From the NCBI GenBank assembly GCA_030674185.1, contig JAPXFY010000026.1, positions 58,645,965-58,709,964 on the forward strand: a DNA stretch of 64,000 nucleotides. The letters run 5' to 3'. The translations under genes were made by a program, and so were the position numbers. Below the pieces are notes generated by a model. It made no database searches, had not been told where the DNA came from, and was given only the letters and a program-made list of their open reading frames with translations. Below, in pieces: positions 34,426 to 49,445 of the stretch; position 1 is the first letter of the stretch, and the number at the start of each line of letters is the position of its first letter. The stretch is from Monoplex corrugatus. Lineage: Eukaryota > Mollusca > Gastropoda > Littorinimorpha > Ranellidae.

Positions 34426-37400
34426 CCCCCCCCACACACACACATATGGTCACAAACACAAAATCACAGTTAGAATGTGTGAGAACCTTTGAGGAACACA
34501 GAGGAGATGAAGGGAGGTAACAAAGTCAGACACACAGACAGTCTGAAAGACAACCACACAGGACATGAAGGGAGGTAACAAAGTCAGACACACAGACAGT
34601 CTGAAAGACAACCACACAGGACATGAAGGGAGGTGACAAAGTCAGACACACAGACAGTCTGAAAGACAACCACACAGGACATGAAGGGAGGTAACAAAGT
34701 CAGACACACAGACAGTCTGAAAGACAACCACACAGGACATGAAGGGAGGTAACAAAGTCAGACACACAGACAGTCTGAAAGACAACCACACAGGACATGA
34801 AGGGAGGTAACAAAGTCAGACACACAGACAGTCTGATAGAGAACCACACAGGACATGAAGGGAGGTAACAAAGTCAGACACACAGACAGTCTGAAAGACA
34901 ACCACACAGGACATGAAGGGAGGTAACAAAGTCAGACACACAGACAGTCTGAAAGACAACCACACAGGAAGAATAAGAATGAAACCAGAAACACACAAAA
35001 AGAAATCAAAACGCGTATCTGAACTAGCAAAACAAGATGGATCAGAACGTGTATTTGAAAAAAACAAAACAGGAATAAGAATGTGTACTTCAAATAACAA
35101 GACAACAATCAGAACACATATCTGATATAACAAGACATGACAAGACGAGACAAGACAGAAAAAAAGACAGAAGACAGACGTGAAAAGAGTCGGACAGGCT
35201 GCCACAGGAAAGTTCAACATGGATGTGGTTATCACAGTGGACTACTGGCCGGGAAGTCGTGGGTTCACATCCCCATCAGGCCAAAATATATACTGTGGAA
35301 GTTTTTTGTCTTAACCAACTCCTACCTTGAGTTGAGCATGCCGTGGGCTTGTACAGAAAACAGACCACACAGATGTGTCAATCACTACCCACTGGGGAAA
35401 ACTGGGATTAAAAGGTTAAAGGTTAAAGGTCCCATAGTCAATATGACCGTAGGGGCGGTGAACTGTTAAAGATTCACCGTGTCTAGGGCACGGCATTATG
35501 AAAGGCGGAGCCCATCCCTCTCCTTTCGCCGCCTTTTTTAAACCTCCCCCGACCGAAGTCAGGTACCCATTCACTGCTGGGTGGACAGAGGGAGTTTTCA
35601 GGCCGGAAAAATCGAACCAGCGTTTAGCGGATTCGAACCACCGACCTTCAGCACCGCAGACGAGCGCTCTAACCACTCGACTACAGGCCCCCCTAAATTA
35701 CATACAAGTTAATTAAGCTTCATCCCCTTCACTGATGCTTCACTAAGGGTGCTGCTCAAACTGCCTGTCAAAGCACTACAAATGACTGTATCTCTCAGGC
35801 CTGGTCGACACCAGGATATGTTATGAAAGTAAGCAGAGCATACAATCTTGTCACAGGCATGGTCGACACCAGGATATGTTATGTTATGAAAGTAAGCAGA
35901 GCAAACAATCTTGTCACAGTCTCAACCCAAAATGTAACTGCATAGCATCACCACTGTCATCCCCATTTTCATAGTCATAACTTTGTGAAAGACTGTCCCC
36001 AATTCTGTGGCCTTTCCAGCTCCGCTCTCATAGTCATCATCATCATCAGGTGCCCTGCCGCATGGCGTTGGCGATCATGGACTTCCATCTGTCTCTATCT
36101 CTTGTTGCTCCTAGCATCTCCCCCACCCTCCACGTCCCCAGCCACTCTGCAAGTCCGTCCAGCATTTTCTCCCTGGGTCTACCTGGTGCTCTCTTTCCCT
36201 CCAGCTTTCCCGTTGTGACCAGGTGCTCCAAATCCCCCTTCCTCATAAATGGCCTATAAATGTTGCCTGCCTTTTCCTAATCTTCCTTATGAGTGATCTA
36301 CTTGTGTCTGCCTCCATCAAGACTGTCTCTTTTGTTTTCTTTGCTGTCCATGGTGACATAGTGACATGTGGAAAAGCTGAAATAAGCAACAATGGGTTAG
36401 TGACACAGAAGCACAGCAAAAGATGGACCAGGGAAACAAAGGATGAGAAATATTACCTATCTACTGCCCATTATGCCACTGGCATGTAGAACAGCAACAA
36501 AGATTCTCCACTACATTGCTCAAATTCCATGACCAACACTGCAGGTGTCTGTATCTCTCAGGCCTGGTTCATGCCAGGGTATCTTCTGATAGTAAGCATA
36601 GAGTACAGCCCTATCATGCTGTCTCAATCTTGGATGGAACTCCATAGCATCATGACTATCTTCCCCAGTCAACATTATCAAAGCACTGTCCCAGACTCAA
36701 TGGCCATTACTGTGGCACAGGAAATGACAGACAAAAAAAAAAGATTCTCTACCCCTTTCTGCTCAATGCCAGCTCTGTACGGAACCCTGGGTGTGTTTCA
36801 GGGCCTTGAAGTCTCCTTCTACTGTGTTTGTGGTCATGTGTTCTTTGGTCTTCTCTTCCTTCTGGTGTCCAGCAAAGGGCAGTCCGGGTGATGTTATCCT
36901 GGTGCCTTTCAATGATGTGCCCAATCCATCTCCATCACCTTTTCATGATGATGGTGTCCATATTCTGTTGACTGCAGTGGACAAGTAGTTGTTGGATGGA
37001 GATGGTGACAGGCCAGAAGATTGATAGGATAGGAAGGTAAGGGGTCGGAACTAAACAGCAGGAAGACTGAAGTCATGGTGATCAGTAAAAAACATGAAAT
37101 CCCCTCATGCAAAATAACCGCAAATGGCACAACCTTGACACAGGTTAATAAGTTCAAATACCTGGGAATGGTCATCTCATCAGACGGCAGATGCACATTG
37201 GAAATAGCTGGCAGAATTGGCCAAGCCAAAACAGCATTCAAGAAGATGACAAGCATTCTTACCAACAAATGCCTATCAATTAACATCAGAAAGAGAGTTC
37301 TTGAATGTTATATAGAACCAATACTGTTGTACGGATGTGAGGTGTGGACAGTCAACAAGCAAAACCAGAACAAGATCGAGGCAGCCGAGATGTGGTTTCT

Positions 37401-37725
37401 CAGAAGAATGTTGAGAGTTCCATGGACAGCAAAGAAAACAAACGAGACAATCTTGATGGAGGCAGACACAAGTAGATCACTGATAAGGAAGATTAGGAAA
37501 AGACAAGCAACATTTATAGGCCATTTTATGAGGAAGGGGGATTTGGAGCACCTGGTCACAATGGGAAAGCTGGAGGGAAAGAGAGCACCAGGTAGACCCA
37601 GGGAGAGAATGGTGGACGGACTTGCAGAGTGGCTGGGGATGAGGAGGGTGGGGGAGATGTTGGGGACAATGAGAGATAGAGATGGTTGGAAGTCCATGGT
37701 CGCCAACGCCATGTGGCAGGGCACC

Positions 37726-37766
<41 letters not shown>

Positions 37767-40700
37767 TGTTGGCCAGTATGGGAGACCCGTGTCAGAGTGT
37801 CTGTAAAGTCAACATCATGGACAGTAAAAATAAAGAAGCGCCAATCATGACCATGTGTGACCTCCCACCACCAATCCAGTCTTAACTGACGGTCAGTCGA
37901 ACAGTACTAGAAGCTGAAAAGGTGACTGAGGATCTATCTGGGGTGTTTTGACTTTTTCTCAAAATTAATTTCTGTGGACCATAATCTATCCCCCAGAGAA
38001 TTGTTTTCTTAAGAAATTTAATTAATCAATTTAAATTGGTATTTGAATGCACTGATCGTAGCACAAGAATGCAATTTCTTACCGAAAGTACCTATTTTTG
38101 TCTCTTATTGCGAACCGTAACCTGTACAGAACCCCCACATGTAACATACTGACAGAACGCTCTTTGGTGCACCTTTTGGATAATGACAGCTAAAATTAGA
38201 AACAAACCGAATCAAAGCCACCAAATAAAGAAATTCAAGGAAAATGTGTAGGAGAGGACATAAAAACTTTAGAGGCTGTCTTCTCAAAACGGCTGTCATA
38301 CAACGTAATGACTTTAAACGTACATAACGTATACATTTTTTTTAAGTACAAGCTTTATTCAAGTACCAAAATAATCAGCAGAATGTACACTTTCCAGTGG
38401 TATGTATATCTCAAAACACCCAAAAATGCTAGTTCAGACCGATTTGGTGCTGGGAGGTCACATACCTGTGGTACACTGACCTGGAGGCTAGATGAGGGAA
38501 GAGAGGTGTGAGGATAAACTGTACAAACGCAAACCACAAGCTGCCTGTAAGGACACCAATCACACAACCCCACAACACCTGCCCCACCGTGTGGTACTCC
38601 AAATACACCCTGCAACATATCACCAACATTGTTACTCTTACTGTTGTTTAAAGCCAAGCCGATTGCGTAGAGCCACATCAGGGCTATGACCACTTCAAAA
38701 CATACAAAACTTCAACAGGGAAAAAAAAGATAATTAGGTGCACATATCAATGCATTTGCGCACATAATCTAAGGACATGCCCCCGGCGTTGACCACTCCA
38801 TCCAATTTATTGCACAGGGGATTTAAAAACCATACTTGAATACAAATTTAAGCATACATAAGGCACCAAAATGTATCTAAAAACGGACCTCAATTACCTA
38901 AAATTGCTTCCATGTATCTCACCTCCCTAGACCCCAAAATGCACTTAACATATTTACTTAATTATCAACCCTAAGAGAAAGTATGCAAGGCTTTATCAAA
39001 CACATGCAGTGAATGGACCAGCAAGGCAGAAAATGATAGGAAGAAATGACAGAAAGCAAAGGAACCAGGCAGAAACAAAACGAGTAACAGAAAAGAGGAA
39101 ATTTCTAGCACAGAATTTCCAGAATATGGGGATACTATTTATACTGAAAGAGCCCCGGCATCCCCACAGGGGGGAACCGCCAACATCAGTTAACCGAAAA
39201 CGTGTGTCAAACAATACAGTAATCTGCAAATTGTATAAGGACAAAACACACATGATGCTATAGCTATAGGGACATCAGTCACACTACCCTAGACCACCTG
39301 GCCTGTCATATGATATTCCAAGTACACCCTGAAACATACCACTACCATCAGTACCACCTGGCCTGTCATATGATATTCCATGTACATCCTGAAACATACC
39401 ACTACATCCTGAAACATACCACTACCATCAGTTTAGTTAGCCACCTTCTGTTTAATTCATCATCATTTATTGTAGAGAACCTTCCAGCATCTAAATTCCG
39501 CTCTTCTAAGCACAAAACAAAGCAAATGTCTATAAAAGACTGACGTTGTTATTGTTATCTAAAGCCCAGCTGACTGCACAGAGCCATGGGGGGGGGGGGG
39601 GGGGGGGGGGGGGGGGAGAAAGAAAAGAAAATTAATTTCACATACAGTGATACACACATCACTACCACCACCACCACACCACCACCACCACCACATACAA
39701 CCTAGGCAACATGACTCCAGTTGTTGGTGTTGTTGTTTTTTTCCTCTTCAGATCTGAATATTCATGAAGAGGCCTGGATGGCACAGAGGTAAAACACTCG
39801 CCTTCCAAGCTGCTTGTCTGAGTTTGCACATGCGCGAATCACTCATGGAAATTTATGTGTACGTGCAGCTTCCAGTCTACCCAGCTGTGACTAGGTGTCT
39901 GACTTTCTTCACATTTAGAGAAAGCAAAAACACTCAGAGACAGGAGATAGGCACTGTGCTCATAATGCAGATCCTAAGAAAAATTGAGGTCTCTACCACC
40001 TCATTCCCCTGTGAACTGAGGGTTATGGGATAAATTTCACGTTTATACCTTTTTTTTTTTTACTTAAAAACTTCAAAAGACTTGTTACTCTTACTCATGG
40101 ATAACAGCATTAGGTCCCACTGAACCTGTCTTACTCACTGTTAGTACTTGCTACTCTACACATATCACATGAACATACTGAAAAAAAAGAAGACAACCAT
40201 CAACAAACAAATGAAAAGAAAAAAACTAAAGAAAGCATTATAAACAAACGAGAGAGAGAGAGAGAGGAGGGGGCGACATGAATCTGTATCAGTGTATACA
40301 TATACACATACTGACAACAACAGACAGTTAACCAGACAAAATGGGCAGACAGACACAAAGACTAGTCGATACCTTAGAGCAACAAAGCTATATCTCGATG
40401 GCTGCCATTTTGAAAAGTTCAGAGCTACACTCACTTGAAAAGTTTGTAAACTCATAAAAAAAATTCTGTTTACACTTGTACATCACAAAATGGTTGCCGC
40501 TTATAGACTGAAAATTGATTAAAAATCATTTTAAAATCGATAGTCCGTTGTTGCTTAACTTTTGTTTCAGAAAGAGGACAGAGGTTTTGAGCAACAATGG
40601 ACTACTGAGAGATGTTCCAGTTTTGCATGAAAGGAGACTCCAAGAATACAGACAGAAGTTTAGGCAACAACTCTATATTTATTCAATAGCCTATTGTACC

Positions 40701-41208
40701 ATATCATGACGAACAAAACTGCAACTCATGAATTGTTGTTCAAACAAAAATATTGTGTGGGATGTATAAGATAATCTGGTGTAAAGCAAGTTGTAAATCT
40801 TCCCGGCAACACTGGTTTTCAGTTCTGATAGTCTGTTGTTGAAGAAACTATTCCTTAGCTGTTGATACTGAAATGTGGGGGAAGAAGGCGTTATTTCACA
40901 GTGATCCATTCTTCCCGGTGAAAAGCCTGTAAGTGTAAGCTCGTTTTGTGAAACAACGGTTTTTATAGTATAACATTCAAATTTGATAAACAGCTTCTTT
41001 GGCACTTTGTTATCATGAATTTTATAGTAATATCTACCACATATCACAACATTTTTTAGATAGACCGTTGTTGCTCTAAGGTACCAAGGTGTATAAAGAC
41101 TCACCTGCTATAGGCCACTAAGGAAGCAGCCACATAACCACCTACACACACCAACACCTTCCACAAGTCATCCAGAATATTGTAGTTTCTGTACACCCTG
41201 TGTACACA

Positions 41209-41297
<89 letters not shown>

Positions 41298-41426
41298 ACA
41301 CAATGTATAAAACTTCTATTATCAGTTACACCATTTTGTGAGACTCACTCAGAGATGCATGGACAGACAGATATGCACACACAGACAACACATGTTGTAC
41401 ACACACACACACACACACACACACCC

Positions 41427-41464
<38 letters not shown>

Positions 41465-44400
41465 GGCATACACTTGTGCATACACAAACACACACATGTA
41501 CATGTACTAAGAGAAAAACAGAAGACCGGTTACCACAGTGTAGTAGTTAATACAACAGATCACCAACTGGAAAGTTGTGGTTTCGAACCCCATCACGGCA
41601 TCAGTCCTGTGTAAATTATTGAGGGGGTTTTCAGCCTCAACCGACACTGACCCCACACAGACGACTAGGATCACACAGTTAATCCTCATCCACTTCAGGA
41701 GGGATGCATCACTGAGGGTGTTGCTATAAACCTCCTGACCAACAGTCCCTGGTTCACAACAGGACATAACGTAGAGTAGGTACCGGCAGCCTCTCTTCAG
41801 CAATGTGGGAATTGTACCAGTCAGTTGAAAAATTACACATGTTTATCAGTCAAATATTCTAGCAGATGAACATGAATGACGAAGTTGTTATCATGAAGAT
41901 AAAGATTGGTCTTTCCTCTATCGATCTGTGCTGTTTGTTTTTGTTATAAATGCACCCTTACGAAAATCTGCGCCAAAAAAAACCCAAAAAAACATGCCGA
42001 CCGACGAAGTTTCACCGCGTGTCACATAATGGTGACTGGCTCACGGCAGTGCTTGGGTGACCGGTTAACGGCAACTTAAATTATACGGGTCACACAGGAG
42101 TACCTTCATACAAATCAGTACAGTTGACAGGTCGAAACCCTGTCCTTCATACCCGTATGATATTCATTTTATACGATTATTACTTTGTTAGTCTTCTAAA
42201 GGTCGGAATATTGGCAAACTTTGAAGGAGAATATCTGAGGACCTACTTGATATATCAGATCGTTTCCGCAGATGTGTAAACAGCTTATTTTTTGCTGAAT
42301 CCAACCGTGTACGGAACTATGAGATGTGACGTTTTCAGAGTGTGCGCGAGCCTCCGAAGGGCGAGTACCCGTGATCTGCATTTTAGCATATGGGAACCTT
42401 GAATCATGGCGGCCTTCGAAGCGATCTCTGAAAGTCCAGTCAACGAATTTCTATCTGTGATCGTCAAGCTGAAGGACAAACGTTGTAAACATCGACTGAT
42501 TTTTCATGAAAATTGACTTAGAAGTTTGATTCAGTGAATAATTTTTGATGTTTCTCTTTATTTAGAAAGATTTTAAAAGAAATCCGCTGCAGGTATAGCC
42601 TGCATAAGCAAAGAACAGAAAGTACGATCTGCGGTTTGATGTTTTATTGCCAAGGGATTTTTTTAAGCGACCTGGAACTAGTAGAATTAAAACTGTGTGA
42701 AGCAACTGCTTTCCAAAGGTGTTTATATTGCTAGTATTTAATGAATACAATGAAATTTTGTTTTAATACATCGAAATCATCATATTTGTGCTAGTACTTG
42801 GCCAGAAATTCAAATCAGAAGTTGGTCGGCGAGTGCATGTCGTCTATCGGATCAGATTCGACAATGTTTATCGTCGCAAAGAAACAGCAAATGGCGGTTT
42901 TGCACAGTCACACACGCACGCACACATTATCAGAACACTATATATAGCATCAAGCAAACACGGACACATAGCTCCACAAAGTCCAATGAGCCTTTCTAAT
43001 GGCACACAATATAAGTTACTTTACTCTCGAAAGCAATAGCTGGCACAAATTAAGGAAAATACTTGAGAAAAAATTTGGATTTTATTTCTATTTGTTTTCA
43101 AGGCAATGATGATTTTTTGTGGATGAAATTAACCATCACTGCCACCAAAACTTCAACAGCAGACACTCACTAATAAACTACTTCTACAATTAAAACTGTT
43201 GAGAACTGAGTGTGATAAGTCGCAGGACAAGAACACAGCTTTTGTTTCAAAAATTAGTAACACTGATTAATCATCATGTCAGGGGCTAAATCTGAAGACA
43301 AAAACTGAGACAGTTTTAAAAGAAGCGGAGAGATTTACAGTAGACAGACCAGACATTGAAAATTTCTGTCTGTGGATATGGGAAGATGCATGTTATAACT
43401 GATGAAAATAACTTATTGATAAACATTAGGAATGAGTATAGAAATGGCTGTAAGTCATATACTGCATTGCCAGGCATGTATCTTCTGCTGTTACACATTT
43501 TAGTTTCATTATGTTATTGAGAAGGATGTCTCTCTGTGCTAGTATGATACAAAGTCATCTGTGGATCACATTGTTTCAGACTAAATCAGTATATGCACAC
43601 AGAATCTTAAAATCTTGCATACTAGCAACATTTACTTGTAAAGAGTGAAGCTGTAGCTTTGTACTTGATTCACATGCAAAATTTCAGGAGATTCCATCAA
43701 GACATAATGAGAGTTATGTCTGTTTTAAGTTGGCCCGACACATGGGCACTCATTATTTGGGTGCAACTGCATACAAAATATCTTACATCTTGAATATAAC
43801 TAAGCTTGTAAATAATTTACTGGTAGTTTTCTGTCTATTTGATTCACATGCAAAGTTTCAAGGAAACTGATAAAAAAATAGGCGAAATATGTGCATTTTA
43901 ATTTGGCCTGGTACGTGAACCATGCTTTTTCTATCGTTCAAACGAGATATTTTGCCATTTTTGGAGCCATATAACTCATGACTTTGTCACTTTACGCTGC
44001 CCCAAAAATTTAAGATTCATACAATAACATTGTTTCTGAGAAAAAAGTAAACTCTAGCCAATTCTGTCTTCTTATTTTTGTGTACTGGGGGTGCAAAAAT
44101 GGCTTGTCATGCAATTTTGAACATTGACAAAATGGTATATGAAGTTTGCAGCACTGCTGTGTAAATGTATGAAGAGATCTGCTTGTATGCTTGCTTTTTT
44201 TTGTCGTTTATGTTGTTAAGAATTAAAATCAGAAATAACATTCTCTGTCTGAGGACTTCTGGAAAATTTAGGTCCCTGCAAACTTGCTACATTTCACAAT
44301 TGGCAAAAACGTATGTAAGCTGCCGTTTTCAAAGTGTCTTACCTCTCGACCTTATACAGCTAGAGACTTACTTCTTTTTTGCATTGTACTTATTTTTTCT

Positions 44401-47400
44401 TGTACTTTTCAGAAATATAGTGTTAATAACCTTTTCAGAAGTTTAACTTTTGGCTGCCGGTACATACATAGAGTACAGCCATGTTACTCTGTCTCAATCC
44501 TAGATGGAACCCAACAGCATCATGATTATCATTTTCACTGCCATCAGCATCATAGCATTGTGAAAATTAAACTATCCCACATTCTGTGACCCTCAATGTG
44601 GCATAAGATATGAAACAGCAAAAAAAAAAGAAAAGAAAAGTGAAGTGTGAAAGAAGTGAGTAAGCAGTGTTTTGTGACCTGATCCAGATGAAGAATGTGG
44701 TGTAAGTGGCAAAGAACCACATGAACTGGGAATGACTGGACGGCATCCCGTATTCTGTATACAGGTTCGCTCGACCTAAAAAAGAAAAAAACCAACATGT
44801 GTAACAACAGGTGGCATTCCATAAAAGCAAGCAAGAAAACAAACCAGCCAACAGAAAGTTTACACCACGTTCAGCACAACCTATGATTTCCCACATAAAA
44901 CTAACGGTGCTTACTAGTTACAGCTATATGACTTATGCCATGAACATTTCAGACCTTAATCATTACCGGCTTATGTACAGCTATATGACTTATGCCATGA
45001 ACATTTCAGACCTTAACCATTACCGGCTTATGTACAGCTATATGACTTATGCCATGAACATTTCAGACCTTAATCATTACGGCTTATGTACAGCTATATG
45101 ACTTATGTCATGAACATTTCAGACCTCAACCATTACCGGCTTATGTACAGCTATATGACTTATGCCATGAACATTTCAGACCTTAACCATTACCGGCTTA
45201 TGTACAGCTATATGACTTATGCCATGAACATTTCAGACCTTAATCATTACCGGCTTATGTACAGCTATATGACTTATGCCATGAACATTTCGGACCTTAA
45301 CCATTACATGGCATTTGTGATATCAGTACATATGGAATTTATTCCAAGCTTGGAGATGCCATCGTGACACTTCTGCGTAATTAAATTTAAAGACCCCACT
45401 TGATCTGAACCAAAGTTTCCAGTCTGACTGAATGCTGAACAAAGGGGGGTAGATCTGACCGAACCAAAGCCCGCTTTTGAAATACAGTGATGACACAAGG
45501 CTATTTTCAGCATGGACAGTTCTGACAGTTAGACCACCCAGTAAAGGTCGCACGCTTGAAGAATTTTAGACAGAGCCCACCTCTCAAGAAACTGAAGAGG
45601 GTGACACACAGAACAACATTACAAAAAACGGGGTTAGTACATTGTGTGTTTGGACTACCCACCATAAACCACGAGATTAAGTTAGTGCACGTGTGGTGTT
45701 ATGGCCTCACACAAACCACAGATTAGTTATGCCATTGGTGGTATGGACTCACACACACCATAATTAACCCAAGATTATAGTCGTCATGTGTTGGACTTCC
45801 ACAAAAACCACAGAGATAGCAGCACATTGTGTGTGTTAGGATTACACACACACAAAAACACAGGATTTAGTCAGTCCAGTGTGTATGGAGTCTACACACG
45901 ACACATTAACCACAATAAAGGTCTAGTGCACATTGTGTGTGTTATGGGGAGCTCTACACACACACAATATAACCACAGAGATTATAGTCTAGTGCACATT
46001 TGTGTGTTATGGGGAGCTCTACAACAACATATAACCACAGAGATTATAGTCTAGTGCACATTGTGTGTGTTATGGGGAGCTCTACACACACACACATATA
46101 ACCACAGAGATTATAGTCTAGTGCACATTGTGTGTGTTATGGGGAGCTCTACACACATATAACCACAGAGATTATAGTCTAGTGCACATTGTGTGTGTTA
46201 TGGGGAGCTCTACACACACACACATATAACCACAGAGATTATAGTCTAGTGCACATTGTGTGTGTTATGGGGAGCTCTACCACACACACATATAACCACA
46301 GAGATTATAGTCTAGTGCACATTGTGTGTGTTATGGGGAGCTCTACACACACACATATAACCACAGAGATTATAGTCTAGTGCACATTGTGTGTGTTATG
46401 GGGAGCTCTACACACACACAATATAACCACAGAGATTATAGTCTAGTGCACATTCTGTGTGTTATGGGGAGCTCTACACACACACATATAACCACAGAGT
46501 TATAGTCTAGTGCACATGTCTGTGTGTTATGGGGAGCTCTACACACACACATATGACCACAGAGATTACAGGCACATTCACACATGTGCTTGACGCTCTC
46601 ACACACACACTCACAACTCTTCCTGATCAGAGCTTTCACCTCTAGCTCTGTCACCCCTGTCTCTGTTACCGTCATCACAGTCCACTTATCTATTACTGAC
46701 TGACCATTACGCCATGATAAGTAGGGCAGCAATGATGGTTTCCCACTTCTGCCTATTTTGGGCCAGCCTCTGCACAGTACTTACCTTTTGACTCCTCACC
46801 TGTCCACCAGCACACTGCACTGTCGACCATGCCAGCAAAACATAAACTTAACCCTTTGCCTCCTTCACCCTGTCCACCAGCATACTGCATTGTCGACCAT
46901 GCCAGCAAAACAAAAACTTAACCCTTTGACTCCCTCACCCTGTCTATTAGCATATTGCACTGCTGACCATGCCAGCAAAACATAAACTTAACCCTTCGAC
47001 TCCCGCGCCCTGTCCACCAGCACACTGCACTGTCGACCATGCCAGCAAAACATAAACTTAACCCTTTGACTCCCGCACCCTGTCCTACCAGCATACTGCA
47101 CTGTCGACCATGACCAGCAAAACATAAACTTAACCCTGTGACTCCCTCACCCTATCCAGCAGCTTCCTGCAGGAAGCTGGTGGATAGGGTGACGGAGTCA
47201 CAGGGTTAAGTTTTTGCAGTTGATGGATAGAGCGTGGGAGTCCAGAATCCTGTCCTAGTTATATTTTTGGCGTTCAGAACTTCCATCATCCTGTCACGGC
47301 TTGCTCTAGGAGTCATCATTGTCGCTCAATCAAGTGTGTTCCCATGACTCAGGAAACTCATCAGACACACAGCAGTGCTGGCTTCTTCTGTTGTTGTTTC

Positions 47401-49400
47401 TGTAACTGGATTCCAAGACTGGATTGTTAGCCATGTGCCCACCCCCCAATGAGGACCAGTGAATGGCTTTATCAGACCTCTACCCTTCAACCTGTCCAGC
47501 TTGGGTGACCCTACTACTGTACAAGAAGCCAGAGCTACCACATTGATAACTCTAGGGGGTCCCTGATGCATACAAACTCCCTGTTAGTTTTATTATTATT
47601 GTTATTGTTTATGGCCCAGCCGACTACGTAGAGCCATATCAGGGCTATAACCACCTTAAAACATACAAAACTTCAACAGAAAAAAAAAAGAAAAGAAAAT
47701 TAAGTACACATATCAATGCATTCGTCAAACATACAAAACTTACAGAAAAAAGAAAAGAAAAGAAAATTAAGTACACATATCAATGCATTCGTCCACATAA
47801 TCTAAGGACATGCCCCTGGCATTGACCACTCGTCCAATTTATCACACAGGGGATTTAAAAAACACACCTGAATACAAATATAAGCATACCTAAGACACCA
47901 AACATCTATAAAATCAGGCATAAATTACCTAAAATTGCTTCTGCATATCTCACCTACCTACAGCCAAAAATGCACTTAATACATGTACCCAATTATCAAT
48001 CCTAAGAAAAAGTACGTAAGACTTTATAAGACACATACAGGTGAATGGATGATTAAGGCAGAAAATGATAGGTAGAAATGACAGAAAGCAAAGTAACAAG
48101 GCAGAAACAAAGAGAGTGACACAAAAGAGGAAATTTCTAGCACAGAATTTCCAGAAGGTGGGGATACTGTTTATACTGAAAGAGCCCCCGGTATCCCCAT
48201 GGGGGTACAAACTCACTGACTATGACAAAGTGCTATCTGTTTTACACTAGATCTACACTGAAGTCTTAAGGCTGAATCTTCAGATGTTGCGAGAAGACAA
48301 ACTGAGGCTGTTTTTAACAACATGAACTTGATGCACAATTCTTTTTTTAAAATCATGGCAACAAAGCAACTGTCCCTGGCCAAATTCTGGAAACAAATGA
48401 GTGAAATCATGCACAGATACAGAACGATAACAATGTGTGAAGGAACCAGAAAAAACATGAATGAAGAATAAGAACGCGTATTTAATACAAGACAAGACAG
48501 GAGCAAATTTCCTTTTCTCACACAGGACGGCGCAGCAGGGAAGTTTCAGTCTTTTCCTCCTAGTTTTTGTATCTGGTGTTTGTTTGTAATCTTACACTTG
48601 ACAAAGGCCAGTTGGCCGAAAATTTGCGCCTGTCTTGTTGTATCAAATACGCATTCTTATTCTTCTTTCGTGTTTTTTTTTCTGGTTCCTGTTTGCTTGA
48701 ACGCGGGCAATCACACTTGTTTTGAAAATGTATGAAGGAAACGAATTTCTCACAGGCCACATAGATACCATGTCAAGGTTCACAAAGTGTAATACATGCA
48801 TTGAGAATTACAAAGTGCACATGCACAGACAGACGTATGTATTAAAAGTGATGCAAATAAGCGCATTAATGCAGCTTACTTTCTCTCTCTCACACACACT
48901 CTCTCCGTCAAGATCAAATCCATTCACATTACAAATGCCCATGTACCTCTTCTTGGCCTCTCTTCTTGTATAACATGCTTCAAAACCCAGTTGAAAGACT
49001 CGTTCAGCAAATGCCCTAAGAAAAATGAGATCTGAAACACAAGCAACACAATTTCAATTCAATGTTGTTTAACCCTTTCCATTCTGTGTACACTGAAAAC
49101 ATTTCAGAAAAACTAAATTACACCTCTGAGTCTGACTTTTTGTTTCTTCACACCTCAAAAACCATAAAAGTATAAATAAAATGAATAAGACACTAACAAA
49201 GGCACATTCCGTAACAGTACAATTTGCAAATATTGTACCAGATCATCACATAATCTTTCTGAAATGCCATGCCTTTTTATTCTATATGTTCATTCTCTCT
49301 CTCTCTGTCTCTCTCTATCTCTCTTTCTCTCTCTCTCTCTTTCTCTCACTCAGTCTCAGTCAGTCACTCACTTACACACACACACACACACGCACACACA

Positions 49401-49445
<45 letters not shown>

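Noticed and set aside
38466..38480. Alternative DOLPP1 exon 6 donor CAG/GTATGT at 38466
   Set aside because: It is the stronger-looking donor, but it would add five residues at a point where the protein otherwise matches vertebrate DOLPP1 without a gap. Kept only as a possible alternative site.
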